Below are positions 12,734 to 24,818 of a stretch of DNA of 64,000 nt, piece after piece. The notes under the pieces were generated by a model, which had not been told where the DNA came from, made no database searches, and saw nothing but the letters and a program-made list of their open reading frames with translations. The DNA lies in NCBI RefSeq assembly GCF_027942865.1, contig NC_134515.1:29192449-29256448 (forward strand), written 5' to 3'. This DNA comes from Odontesthes bonariensis. Lineage: Eukaryota > Chordata > Actinopteri > Atheriniformes > Atherinopsidae. A program made the translations under genes and the position numbers. Position 1 is the first letter of the stretch, and every line of letters begins with the position of its first letter.

Positions 12734-13570
12734 TTTGGTGGTATACAGTGTGGCTCCGCTCCTCTCTGTCAATCGGTAACTGCGTCCCCACACCTCCTCT
12801 TACTCACTTAAGTCTCACACAGTAGCACAGCTAAAGCTTTTTAAACATGCCTTAACGTTGAACTTTCACAGAAGGTGAGAGCTGTCATGGCAGCTCATAC
12901 AAACGGGTATTAAAGACCGTGCCGGGCGGTACAGGGTAACTGTCCAAGCGAACCATCGTCTTCGACTTCGGAAATGACGACGTGGATCATAGGTTGCCAG
13001 GTTTGGATAGTAAGACGCTTGGTTAAACGAAACTCGTATATTGGTCTGTCAGAAAGCAGGATCAGCGCTTTCAGTCATTGCTTTGCTTTTGCTTTTTTTT
13101 TTTGTTGTTGTTGCTGTTTGCTTTGATAATAACATGTTCTATCAGATATATTTGTCAGCATAGGAGTCAAATACAGCGTGTTTTAAACATTAAGAAGTCT
13201 GGGGTCCACTTTACGATTTAGTTTTTTCTTCTTTTTACTCCCATTACTCATCTGATTACCCCTCAGTTTAATCTGGTGTCCCTGCGTATAAACCTGAATA
13301 TAAAATTGCTCAAAGTAGTCCTCCCACCTCCAGCCGCTCCATCAGTAACATCCTTCTGAAACACCAATGCCTCGGTATTAACAATCTGATGGTTTCAAAT
13401 ATAGCAGTGAACCAGAGGGATAAAAACAGTATTTTTACTTCAGTAATTTAATGTTGCCGCTGATAATCGTATACTTTTGTAGGATTTTTCTAGTCCAACT
13501 TTTACTTGAAATAAAGTATTTTTCATTGCCTTATTTGAAGCATCCGCCACTGTTCAGACGTTGTAAGAAG
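12734..13570. promoter_or_regulatory. Divergent promoter region between pym1 and spats2
   Basis: About 0.84 kb separates the pym1 start codon (minus) from the probable first non-coding exon of spats2 (plus). Around 12900-13000 there are CpGs and a CRE/ATF-like TGACGACGTGG at 12974-12984. No TATA box is evident on either side, which suits housekeeping-type genes. The exact start sites are inferred. Confidence 0.4.
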
Positions 13571-13729
13571 GGGGTTGCTTGACTCCAACCTGGCAACCGC
13601 GAAGGAGCCTGGTCGAGGAAAATATTGGCTACAGCACCAGACTACTTGGCTTTAAAGACGGCTGGCGGTGGAGCTGCAGTAACCTGTTTTCTAGAAGCTC
13701 CGGTTCACTTTCCTGCCAACATCAAGTAC
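13571..13729 (+). other. spats2: Putative 5' non-coding exon of spats2
   Basis: The right edge is a strong donor (AAGTAC then GTAAGT at 13730-13735). The left edge, a start site, is a guess. The segment is GC-richer than its surroundings. It would splice to the acceptor at 16255-16256. Confidence 0.4.
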
Positions 13730-14691
13730 GTAAGTACCAATTTTCTGCTACGAACGCATTAGACTTTTCATTGGACTAAAGCGTAGATGCTTAAACAGAA
13801 GCTTGGCTATTTAACATCAAAGTTTAGTAGCTCAGTGATGGCTAGCCTAACAACACAGCATTGCCTAATAAAGCAGTCTGATAGCTTCGTGCTAATGTTA
13901 GCTAAAACTGCATTCAAAAGTCCACACAGCAAGAAAAGCATTTGTACCATGAACTACTTTAAGCTGCTGCCGACGTTCATTCGAGCTGTTAACATAATTG
14001 CCAAATACTAGCGGTCAGTGAGGCAGAGACGCGCAAAGCTGTGTGTAACGTTAGGTAATGTTAGCACGCTAACGGTAACGTAACCTCCGGACTTGTGATA
14101 AATACGTGAAATTAGCTTTGAAATGAAGGTCTGAGCCCGTGAACCCGTATACAAGTTGTATTACATTTTCATAAGGCACACATTCGTTAATTTTTACAGA
14201 TGGTAAAGTGTAAAATGCGGATGTGGCACATTTGGGTAAATTCACACTTCTCAGCAGGGTTATGTAGCTGCTTGTATTGACACGAAGTATTTGACGGTCA
14301 GTGTTCGTCGTGAAGCTCCTTTCACTTAAGATGGTTGTTTTCTAAGATTATACAAGACATCACCGTTTGAATGTGTTCTGCAGTCCTCGCGTTGCAATAT
14401 CTGGAGGCTTATTCGGCCTCTGCAGAAGGCAAAATTGCTCTGACTTTGGCAACATATTTCATTAGCCTATATTCTAATAAGCTGCAGAAGGCGATGACTG
14501 GTTCTCTGCTAAACTGTGCTTTAACCCTTCATCTTTTTATTTTACTTGATTTATAATCTAGTCGCCTTTCCTTTCTGACGTCTCTAATGGGATGTGAATA
14601 AAAATAGAACTGAAGTCTCTGTAAGGACATGACATTATATTTTAGTTGTCGGAGTTCCACGACTTCAGAAAATAAGTGACAACGTGATATC

Positions 14692-14697
<6 letters not shown>

Positions 14698-14734
<37 letters not shown>
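14698..14734. repeat. (TA)n microsatellite
   Basis: An almost pure AT dinucleotide run of about 37 bases in the 5' intron of spats2. Confidence 0.9.
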
Positions 14735-14737
<3 letters not shown>

Positions 14738-15179
14738 TTTTCAATATATATTTGACCTATAGTCTTTTTATTCCTGTAGATTCATATACGTTATGCGGGA
14801 TGAAAATCTACAGGAATCACCTGTCTAGATCTTATCAGTGTGCATCACTGTGCACTGATGGGGGAGATTCAGTCCACTGTCACATTCTTTTCATATAGTT
14901 TTTTTCCTGTAACAAAAGGTTACCATTTAAACTTTAAAACCAATGATCTGAGTTGCTTGCGTTGTGGCAGCAATCGCAATGCACTAGCATCTAAATCCAT
15001 GTTTTTGGTTTATATCACCCCTTCTTTAATATTTCTATGCTGCTTACTTGTTGTCTCTCTGTTCCTGTTACAGATCTCCATCTTTTTTTTTTTTTTTTTC
15101 CCTTGCTCTTTGTGCTCAAGCGGAGCTTAGTTATCACTCGCGTGAACTGACTCTTGGGTTAATCAGATTTGAGTCCAAT

Positions 15180-15218
<39 letters not shown>

Positions 15219-16256
15219 TTTTACTGACTCCAAGCAAGTGCATCTGGGATCTCTTGAGTATTCAAGCACCATCCCTCTTGATAAACATAATGCATATTAG
15301 CTTTCACATGAGTGGACACTGCAGTGTCATTCGTTGTTTGTGCTGGTGAGTGTGTCTGACGTCTGTAAAGGTGTGGTGGAACCGGGACTGTGGCATGCCA
15401 AGTCCTCATCTGGAGGGTGTTGGTTTGCACAGCTTTTAAGTTTCCCTTTCTAAAGAACCAGGATCAGAAAAGGAAACCTACCAGCAGGGAAACAGCTGCT
15501 CTATAAAACTTGGGCCAGATTTCTGGAAGTCTGTTTAGAGCATTTCTAAGGTCAGAGTGGACGTAATTGACCATGACGTGGCAAGAACTATGTCTGTGTG
15601 TTTTTTTTTATTTATTTAAATCGTGTTTTTCTATTTTTGTCAGGCTTCTTCCTCTTCAAAGTTGCTGTTTCATTTACAGTAATGAAAATGAGTTGTAAAA
15701 CTGTCCAAAGGGCAGATGCAGTGCTGACGTCATGAAGCAGCAACATGCACCGTCACACATAAGTTTGGCTCCAGTCAAATTCAGATCAGTTTTCGATCGC
15801 ACCTGAAGTTTCATCGACTTTTTAAAACGTTTGAAGTCGGCCTAATCAAAGAGCCCAGTCTTTTAAGTAATGGTGAATATTCTGGGTCGCTTTTTATGTC
15901 ATTATCAGCCATCACTCCTGCAGTGAACTGAGAAAAAGGAAATGCCCTTCAAAGATGAAGCCCTGCTAACGTTTTCCTCTGAACTCAATGCAGTGTTTCT
16001 GCCAAGGACGTTATTAAGTGCAGATTTTTTTTCTCGAGAAAACTGCAAGACAGACAACGATTTATTGAGGCCTGTTTTTCATTCATATATCATAGCTAGA
16101 GAAAATGGTTTTCATTTTGTTGGACTTAGATCCTAAAAGTGTAGATTCAGTTTTTGTGCGTTTGAATGTTTGTCGTTTTTTAGATCACTATTGTTGCAGC
16201 AATTTCGATCCTCAGCTCTTGTGAAAAGGTTGAACATTTTTTTGTTTCCCCTACAG

Positions 16257-16512
16257 GTTTGAATCAACTTGGTCAGCGAAAGAAGCGCAAACCCTCATTC
16301 TTTCACCTCAATGGTGAAAGCCTGGATTTGAACCTTTTTTTTTTCCACTCCTTTTGCCAGTTTTGTGGGCATCTACTTTAACAAGAACAAGTCAAGTCAA
16401 ACTTGAATTTACATCAGTTTGGAGCCTTTCTATGAACACTAGCTTGAATTAATATAAAGGTTTGGGTTGGTGTACGTAACACAGGCTTACTTGGATTCGT
16501 CTGTGTGACAAC
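16257..16512 (+). promoter_or_regulatory. spats2: spats2 5' leader with two short upstream ORFs
   Basis: A CCCCTACAG acceptor ends at 16256, and the leader runs on to the start codon at 16513. Two complete mini-frames precede it: ATG 16311 to TGA 16331 (MVKAWI) and ATG 16432 to TAA 16452 (MNTSLN). Both end before the main start, so they could lower translation. Confidence 0.45.
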
Positions 16513-19500
16513 ATGGCAAAGAAAAACAGCCAAAGGGGTGAGTCTATGTCTTTTAAACCTTTTTACTAAATTAAACTTATTGTGTGGAGGTTTAGTTTAA
16601 ACCTCACATCTTGTAGCTTCAATTCTGTTGTTGGGTCGTAGTTGTAAATTATAGATTAGATGAACGTGTGCATATTAGCCGTCGGTTTCTAATGTAGTCT
16701 AATCAAATGGAGTTTTCCTAAAACTAAGAATGTGGCTTAATAGACCGCGATATTTCTAATGTGGGTTTTGGGCTCTGGATATTTACAGTGACATTAACCT
16801 ACTTTCACACATGAGAAAAACAACTTTTACGAGGACTCAGCAGTATTTCTTCTCCAGCTTCTAAACGGCCACAGATTAACTTTGGACTGTGCGCTGACTA
16901 TCCGTACTCAGCTGCAAATTTTCTGCTGATCATCATATAAAGAAAGGTCCTTAGACCTTTACAGAGAAGGATTTTTAAGCCTTGACTCAGCTGTCTCTTG
17001 AGTCTGGCAGTTTTATTCCGCCTCTGATAATAGGAACCCTGAGGTTCGGTCCTCTTGCAAGAATGTCTTTTTGGAGGCCGTTTTTATTTCTAATTCATTT
17101 GAATCCGATTCAGATTCCAGACAGTTGAGGCACAGATGTGATGAAGTGCTTGCTGCTTGTGCTGCAAACTGAAGTGTTTTTGCTTAAATGCTTTAACAAC
17201 AGGTCCTTGTACCTCAACAGTTCACTGATGCCAGCTTTTTCGTTTTCACAACGTGTTCGACTACAGGAAACAGACCTGCTTTCAAATCATCTGATAGTTT
17301 TAATACTTTTCCTGATTCACTCCCGTACATGACGTATCTACCCATGTCCCGGTGTGTCAAGCCCAAATGTGCCATTTTAATGTGATTAGGATTCCTGTGT
17401 GTGGCCTCCAGCTTTTCTCCATGAAATCTCTGTGAAGATGTCTGGCGGTTGTTTTGTTTAGCAAATTCTGTTGTACAGTGGTTTGCAAATGCAGGCCAAA
17501 ACCTGCGCAGACAGTGTAGTAGTTATTGGTTTATCTTTTTTTTTTTTTTTTATCAGATACATCTGGTGTGGTGTTTGACACTCGCTCGAAAATGGTCATG
17601 TCCCAGGGAGGGACAGCCGAGAGGATGAAGGAGAAGGTAAGAAGTGTTCACGGTACACATGACTGGCACCGCGGGTGTAATTTGAAATCTGAAATACCAT
17701 TTGTGTTATCGCAGCTTAATCTTCACTGAGCTAAACAATGCTAACTTTTACATTTGGTTTCACTGACTGTGAGCTCTACCCAGCTGTTTCCCAGAAAGCT
17801 GCATATTTGCACCCAAGCCCCGGGGGTTGCGGGTGGGGGGCGGGTTGTTAGCATGAGCCATAGATCTAGTTTAGCAGTCTCAGAGTTAATTTATCAGTGT
17901 ATGTCCATATCAATAAGATTTTCAACAACTCAACTAGATATCCTGCGTTTCCTTGAAAAGGGTCTTTTTTTATGGCTGTTTATCTAGAAAGGAACAACTC
18001 TACTCAAGACAAAGACAAAGGAAGCCAATAGTTTTACTGTGCTGTGGAGTTTATGTGGCAGGTCAATTGGGGAATGAATTGTAGTTCTTGGACTACACTC
18101 AAGGAAGGGGAGAAATGTGTAGCCAACTCCGGTAGTGTTTATTTTTTGTTAAATAATTAGTTGCAGAAAGTGAGCCTAAAAACTTATCCCCAAGAATATT
18201 GTATAATATTTGAAAAGTCTGCGTGTCCCTCACATGTGTAATGCCTAAATAAGAGGGGATTCATTGCTGTGTCTAAACCAGATGTGAAAGAATGAACGGC
18301 GTCAGTTTGAATTTGCAGTGAAAAGTTAATCGCTTTGAGTGAATCTCTTTTTCTTTTTTCCCCTTTTTCTCCTCTACAGATCAGCGCCGTCAGGGCAGTA
18401 GTTCCCAACAAAAGTAACAATGAGATTGTTCTGGTGTTGCAGCATTTTGAGAACAGCGTGGACAAGGCAGTTCAAGCCTTCTTGGAAGGTATGAGGATTT
18501 CAGTGTTGGAGTTCCAAGTTCCTGCCATTATAGGATGTTCTGAGTAGAAGTGCTTCAAACCATATCAAGTTAACTTAAATTGCTCTGTTCGTTTCTGTTA
18601 TGTCATGCATCCTATTTTCTGTCCTCTACAGTACCACTATGATACCACATATTTTCCAAACACTAGCTAGTTTTAACTGCTTTGAACTAGTTCTGGCATG
18701 CTTACCCACATGTCTTCGACCTCTAGCAATGTTTTCTTCATGCAAGTCCTGCTTTGAATTCAGACGTTAAGCGTCATTTGCATACTTTTACATTCACAGC
18801 TTTATTTGCAGATGAGGGTTGTCCTTGTACGTCATACGACATTGTTCTTTATTTAGCGGTAGCCAGAAGATGCCTCAGGGCATTCATGTATTGAGATGTT
18901 ATTACAAGGCTTTAAAAACCGTGCGTGTCACTGAGTTGTCGTCATTGTGTGGTTTGCGCTTTAGGAAGTGCAATTGAGATCCTGAAAGAGTGGAATGTCA
19001 CAGGCAAGAAGAAGGTAAGCCTGAATGAAAAATGTCTTTCAGTCGTCATATTCACGTCATTTTCAGTTTTGAAATGCTCTCGTACTTCTTCATATTCAAA
19101 ATACCTTCCATTGATTGAAACTGTGGTTGGATACAGTTTTGTAATGTAAACATTGTTGTCAAAACTTGGGTGTCAGCTTCAGTTTGACTCTTTGCATTCC
19201 TGCACACACTGAATTGATCAATGTCAGTATAGCGATTTGTTCTCGTGATAAAGTGCAAAGGTGCTTGACACTGATATCTTTGTCCAGCCCAAGAAGAAAA
19301 AGAAGCCTAAGCCTCAGCCAGAGGCCTCTGCGGAGCCTGCCCAACCAGAGACCACAGTGCCAGAGGAAGGCAAGGATGAAATTAACGGCTTTCATGCCAA
19401 CGGATCAGTAATGGATGGAGAGTCACTTGATTCCTTGAGTGAACAGTTGGACTCTGCTTCCTTGGATGCAGCTGAGCTGGACTCTGAACCCGCTACATCC

Positions 19501-22500
19501 GAAACCCCTGGTAAACAGATCTATAGTTAAAATGCGATCAATGATGAGCAAAAGAAGATGTCGAGGATTGGAGGATGGGTTGATTGCCACTTATTTATCA
19601 TTTTTTTCTTACATTAAGGATAACTTTATGACTAACTTGTCTCCTCACAGGTGCAGAAGCTGAAAGTCGGGGTAGTGCTCCAAGTCCTGCTTCTCAGCAG
19701 GGAAGGAGGAGTCACCAGGGTCCAAGAGGCAACAAGTCCAGACACAGGCCAGGCTCAAATTCACATCCCTCTACCTCCTCATTAGCACCCGCCACTGATG
19801 AGCAAGGATCATCGGGTGCAAAGAAGATGGGTTAGACACACCTTTTATCTCTCATATCATCTTTTCCTTTTGTGTAGTTTACAGTAAACATACAACAGAT
19901 TGATGATACTCTTAGAGCCCCCACCTGGGCCCAGGTAACCGGAGACAAAGTATGTCTTTGCAGTTCCTCACAGATTTTGTTCTTAAACTTGCACACACCC
20001 AAGGCGTCCCAGAGACACGCTTATCAATGCCACTTTAAATGTCTTCTCCCCAGCTACCAACATTGACCGCTCTGTGAAGGACCTGCAGAGGTGCACTGCC
20101 TCCCTGACCCGCTACAGGATGGTGGTCAAGGAGGAGATGGACTCCTCGATCAAGCTGATGAAGCGGACGTTTGCTGAGCTCCAGAGCTGGTATGTAGGTT
20201 TTTATTTAAACCTCTCTCCAGTCACGGCTCGAGCTCAATGTTGAGATCAGCACCCCAGACTAACTTTCTCCATCTGCAGCACTGGGCCTCTCTTAAAAAT
20301 CAGAGCATGGCTCAAATCGACTTTTAAGCAACACTGTCACACATATTTTTTTTCCACACTGTGGTGGTCGAGAGAATGAAGGCAGAAGAGAGGGCCAACC
20401 AGCGCAGCAACCCAGACACTCCAGCGAGATATTCCCACATCAATTGAATTATTTTCCCAATCTAGCTTGACAGGGCTGACATTGTATTTCAGCTTCCAAG
20501 TTCTGGGTGCTTCTGCTCAAAATACACCTTAAAGATACTCTGTCTCTATGGTGTTTGATTGATTTTATGAGGTTGGCTGAGCCATCCCAGTCCTCAACTG
20601 AATATCTTGCAATATCATAACCAACTGGAGAAAGAGAAGCCTTGAAGGAAAACCACCACTTTGTCTTGAACAACAAAGTGAGCTTAACGATGTGAATAAC
20701 CAGGAGCTGCTTATATCGTGTGTGTGTGTATGGTAAAGTTAATGAAGGGAGAGACTTTTCTCCTCGACAGCTCTCCTCGCCTAATAAAGATCAGTCAGAC
20801 GAGTTTGAGGTCAAGTCTGATCAAAATTCTTGTAATATGAGACCCACTGTTGGACATCCGCTGTGTAGTGTGAACACAATAAGAATTCAAAACTCCTCAA
20901 CACAAGAGAAACGCATTGTGCAGTATGAGCAATGCAATGATCCAATAACACTGAAAGTCTGATGGTCTAAACTTGGTTTAAGTTAATGGCTGATACTTCT
21001 CAGTTTTTCAGCATATGTTTCAATTTTAAAAAAACTAATTAAAGCTCTGATTAAAGGGACACTATGTAATAAATTAAGTCATTTATTAGCTCAAATCAAC
21101 ATATTCATTCATAAATTAGTCCTCATTGGTGTAAAATTATCTCTGTCAAAAATCTCACTTATCCTCCTGAGTGAAGAATAACTTGTCTGTATCTACATAG
21201 AGCGGGCAAGCTCTATGGAGGCTGCCATGTCCTTCCGGTCTATGAAAAACGACGAAGTGCCGAGAGGGACAAAAAGCACTTCGAATCGCGCTTTCCCCAA
21301 CGCCAGGCCTGCAAGCGGAAATTACGTCATTTTGACGTCACGTCCGCCGAATGGCTTATTACTGGCGCTAATGGTAAATAGATTTTATCTCATAAATTAT
21401 CCCACTAATAATGCATTGATTGTTATCAAAATTCTGCCGTAGTACACATAGGCTCTTAAAGGGGCACTAGGTAGCATTTTCACCTAAAATTATAGCCTTC
21501 AGGAGTTTACCAAAGGTTAAACAAGTCAATAGTAAGCGAATGAAGCTTGTCTCGCTCCCAACAGGGGTCTGAATGCTGAGAATCCCAAATGTAACTTTGC
21601 CAGGAGCGACCCGCTTCTGAAGTCTTGCGATGCGCGAGAAGAGTCGTTTGTGTTTACGGCACTTAGCTAGGTACTGTATGCTAGTAGGCTATGTGTTTGC
21701 TTGCATTGAAGAGCCAACACCAAGCGTTTCATATTCTGCCTTTCACAGACTGAATATGAAACGTTCGATGTTGGCACTTCCCATCTTTGTGAAATTTCTC
21801 CAAGCGTGATCTTGTTCATCTACCATAGTGATCTGCGTTTTAGATCGTAAAGAGACAGGTTAGCCTGGCCCTTCTGATGATGGTGCTCTAATTCCTCTTG
21901 AGTTCGAGTAGTAGCCTAGCTTCAGAAATACACGGACTGACCTGATTAGAATAAGAATAGCATTTTGATCCGAACAAGAATTGTTATCTACACATGAAAA
22001 TGGATTCATTTGTTCCGCTATACTACCTTGTATCCCTTTAACTCACAAAACGAGGCATTAGAAAGTTTGTAAGTTTACCGGGAGTTTATTTAAAAGAACA
22101 TCCAGATAGCAACTACACACTGCTGCTAACGCTACCGCTGCGTCGACGTCACTTCCGGTAACTCCCGGAATATGACTAATTGCATTGTTTGCACACCAAA
22201 GGCTATGTCAACTTATGTTATCTGACATGTTATCTGTCATCTGTATTTATAGTGTTGTTGCATGTGTGTTATGTAATCATTTGTACTGTGTGTCTTGATG
22301 TCTTTTTGTTTGTATGGACCTTGAGTCTGAAGCCATAGCTTGAATCTTGACACATACCGCTTGCTGTAGTTCAAGAAGTTGCAACGCACATTTGAAAACA
22401 CGAGGCGCTAGAGAGCAAATTCATTCGACTTTGCAAAATAAAATTGCACCACTAGATGGGGAAGAAATTACATAATGTCCCTTTAAAGTTAACTTTTACC

Positions 22501-24785
22501 TTTTGATATACTTTTGGATATGTCTATTCACAGTATTTGCATATAAAAACCAAGTCGACAAAAGATTACCATACATTCAGACACAAACTCACTCACGGCA
22601 GTGTACGTTACTTGTGAGATTTAAATACTTCTCAAACTCCCGATGTTTTTTACTTTGGTCTAAACTCTGTAACGGGTTGAGGGTCAGTCAGTGAGACTGC
22701 TCCATACACAGGTCCACCCACTGTTCAGGTGTTGAAGGCGCACACATTCATTCTTGAATTGAACGATACTCTGATAAGCATTAATGACGGTGTTGTAAAT
22801 ACAAGAGAAACTTGTTCTGTTTCCTTATCGTGACCCTGCTCATGGGACAGATTGTACAAAAAGAGAACCTCCTGCGAAGGTTCCCTTTTATCCACTCTTT
22901 TGCACTTCTCAGTCATTTAAGTTGATTAAGGCAATGAAGTCCAAGCACCATCCAGTGCCAGTGGAGAGGTTCGTGAGCTTAATGACTTGCTGATGAAAAC
23001 TAGTTTGTATTTTTTTTTTTTTCTTCTTCTCCATTTCAATCAATCATCAGGATGATTATTATTTTTGCTGTTTAGATGTGCTTGAAAAGCAAACAGGAAT
23101 GCACAAATGGGACCTAAGTTCCAAAAGGCAGTGTTATTGCACTTTTCTAGGCTTTACTGTACTATCTGTGAGTCAAAGGGTGTTTTTTTTTTTTTTTTTT
23201 TTTTCCTTACCTTTGTTCATGTTATGCAACCTTCTGGACCCCTGACTTTTCAGGCTCAGGGAAACGTAAGTCATTGCTTCAGACCACAGATGTGTAGGTT
23301 TCCACTGTGGACTAAAATGCCAGATAGATGCAGCAATTGAGTACACTGACTTGGTGCTGTGTGTCTGAGCTGCCGTGCTTATACGGGACAGTGGAGCTAC
23401 AGTGAAAAAGAAAGAGCCGTTCAGTTGGTGACACACAAAAGGGCAACAAAGCACAATCTGTACAGGTTTGTGCGACGGTGTCGGTGATTCTTATTTGAGC
23501 TTCAGAACGTAACTATTGTGAAGCCGTCGAACAACTGTCTCTTCTGTCACTTTGTTCCCATGAGCGTTGCACCCTCTCCTCGTTCATTCTCTAGCATACT
23601 TCACCAACACAGCTCACCCTGCCTCTCTCCCCACTAATTGAATCGAGCATGAATGGCTGAATTTAAATGCAGTGTGTACATGTAACATCTATTCCTGTTG
23701 CACAGTTTGACACGTCTACACATGCCTACTGCTGTTAGTTGCTCTTTGTTGTGTTAGTGCTGTTGTTGGTCCTTTAGCTTTGCTTTGCTGTGAAAAAAGA
23801 CAGACCTCAAAGTGCGCGAGTCATTGTGATGGAGAAAAACTATGTGTTAAGATAATGACTGTTAATTCAACTGCCATCTCTGTCTATCTTTCCTTTCCAT
23901 TTGCGCTTCTTTGCTATTAGTGATTTTTGGCACTTTGTCTTTGTTGCAAAATTGGTCGTTGTCTGGCCTTCCCGGCTTTCGCTGGCTTGAAATAACTTCC
24001 AACCAACCAGCATTCGATCAGTGCGTAGTATCACCTCTGGAGCCTTCTGTGACCTGTTTGGAGGAGTACACATCTGTCTGTGTTGAAGAAAATTGCCCGA
24101 ATGCATCTGTGAAATTATAAAGCGTCTCTTAAAGTTAACAGATTTTACCAACTTCAGCTGCAATGCGACTGTCAGATAATGGAGGCTAAGTATACACCAA
24201 CATGGGTATTTTGAAAAATGGGAGATTCCCTCCTATCTATGCAAAAAAAAAAAAAATCCATACAAAAAGTACCACAGTGACTACTGACTGTATAGAAACA
24301 GGATACAAGTGGTAATACTTGCTTTATCATTGTCTAAAAAACATTTTTACTGACAGTCCAAGCGTATTTGATGTCCTCCCCTCACCTGCTGAACAGGTAA
24401 TAGTGCAACTGTTCTGACAGCAGTCACTGGTGAGCTCATCATGGTTGTTTTCTGCCCAGTTTGTAGACAAAGCAGCTCACTACAAACACATTTTGTTCTC
24501 AATTAACCAATTAGAGCTCTGACCAATTTTTGTTAAGCTGTGGACAATTACAGATGCTTCTGTTTTGGATTGTGTAGGAGTGAACTCTGCCCCCTGTATT
24601 CTTCAGTATAGTCTGAGAGTAGCTGAACATTTATGTGCAAACATGTAAAAAGTGCTGTTAACAAAGTCGGCATCAGCACGCTGGCATCTTCTGTTGTCAT
24701 GTGAACCAAAGTGAATTTGGTGCATAATCAGAAATTGGACCACAGAGGTGGCAGCACACAGTTTGACATTAGAAGAGAAAAAGCA

Positions 24786-24818
<33 letters not shown>

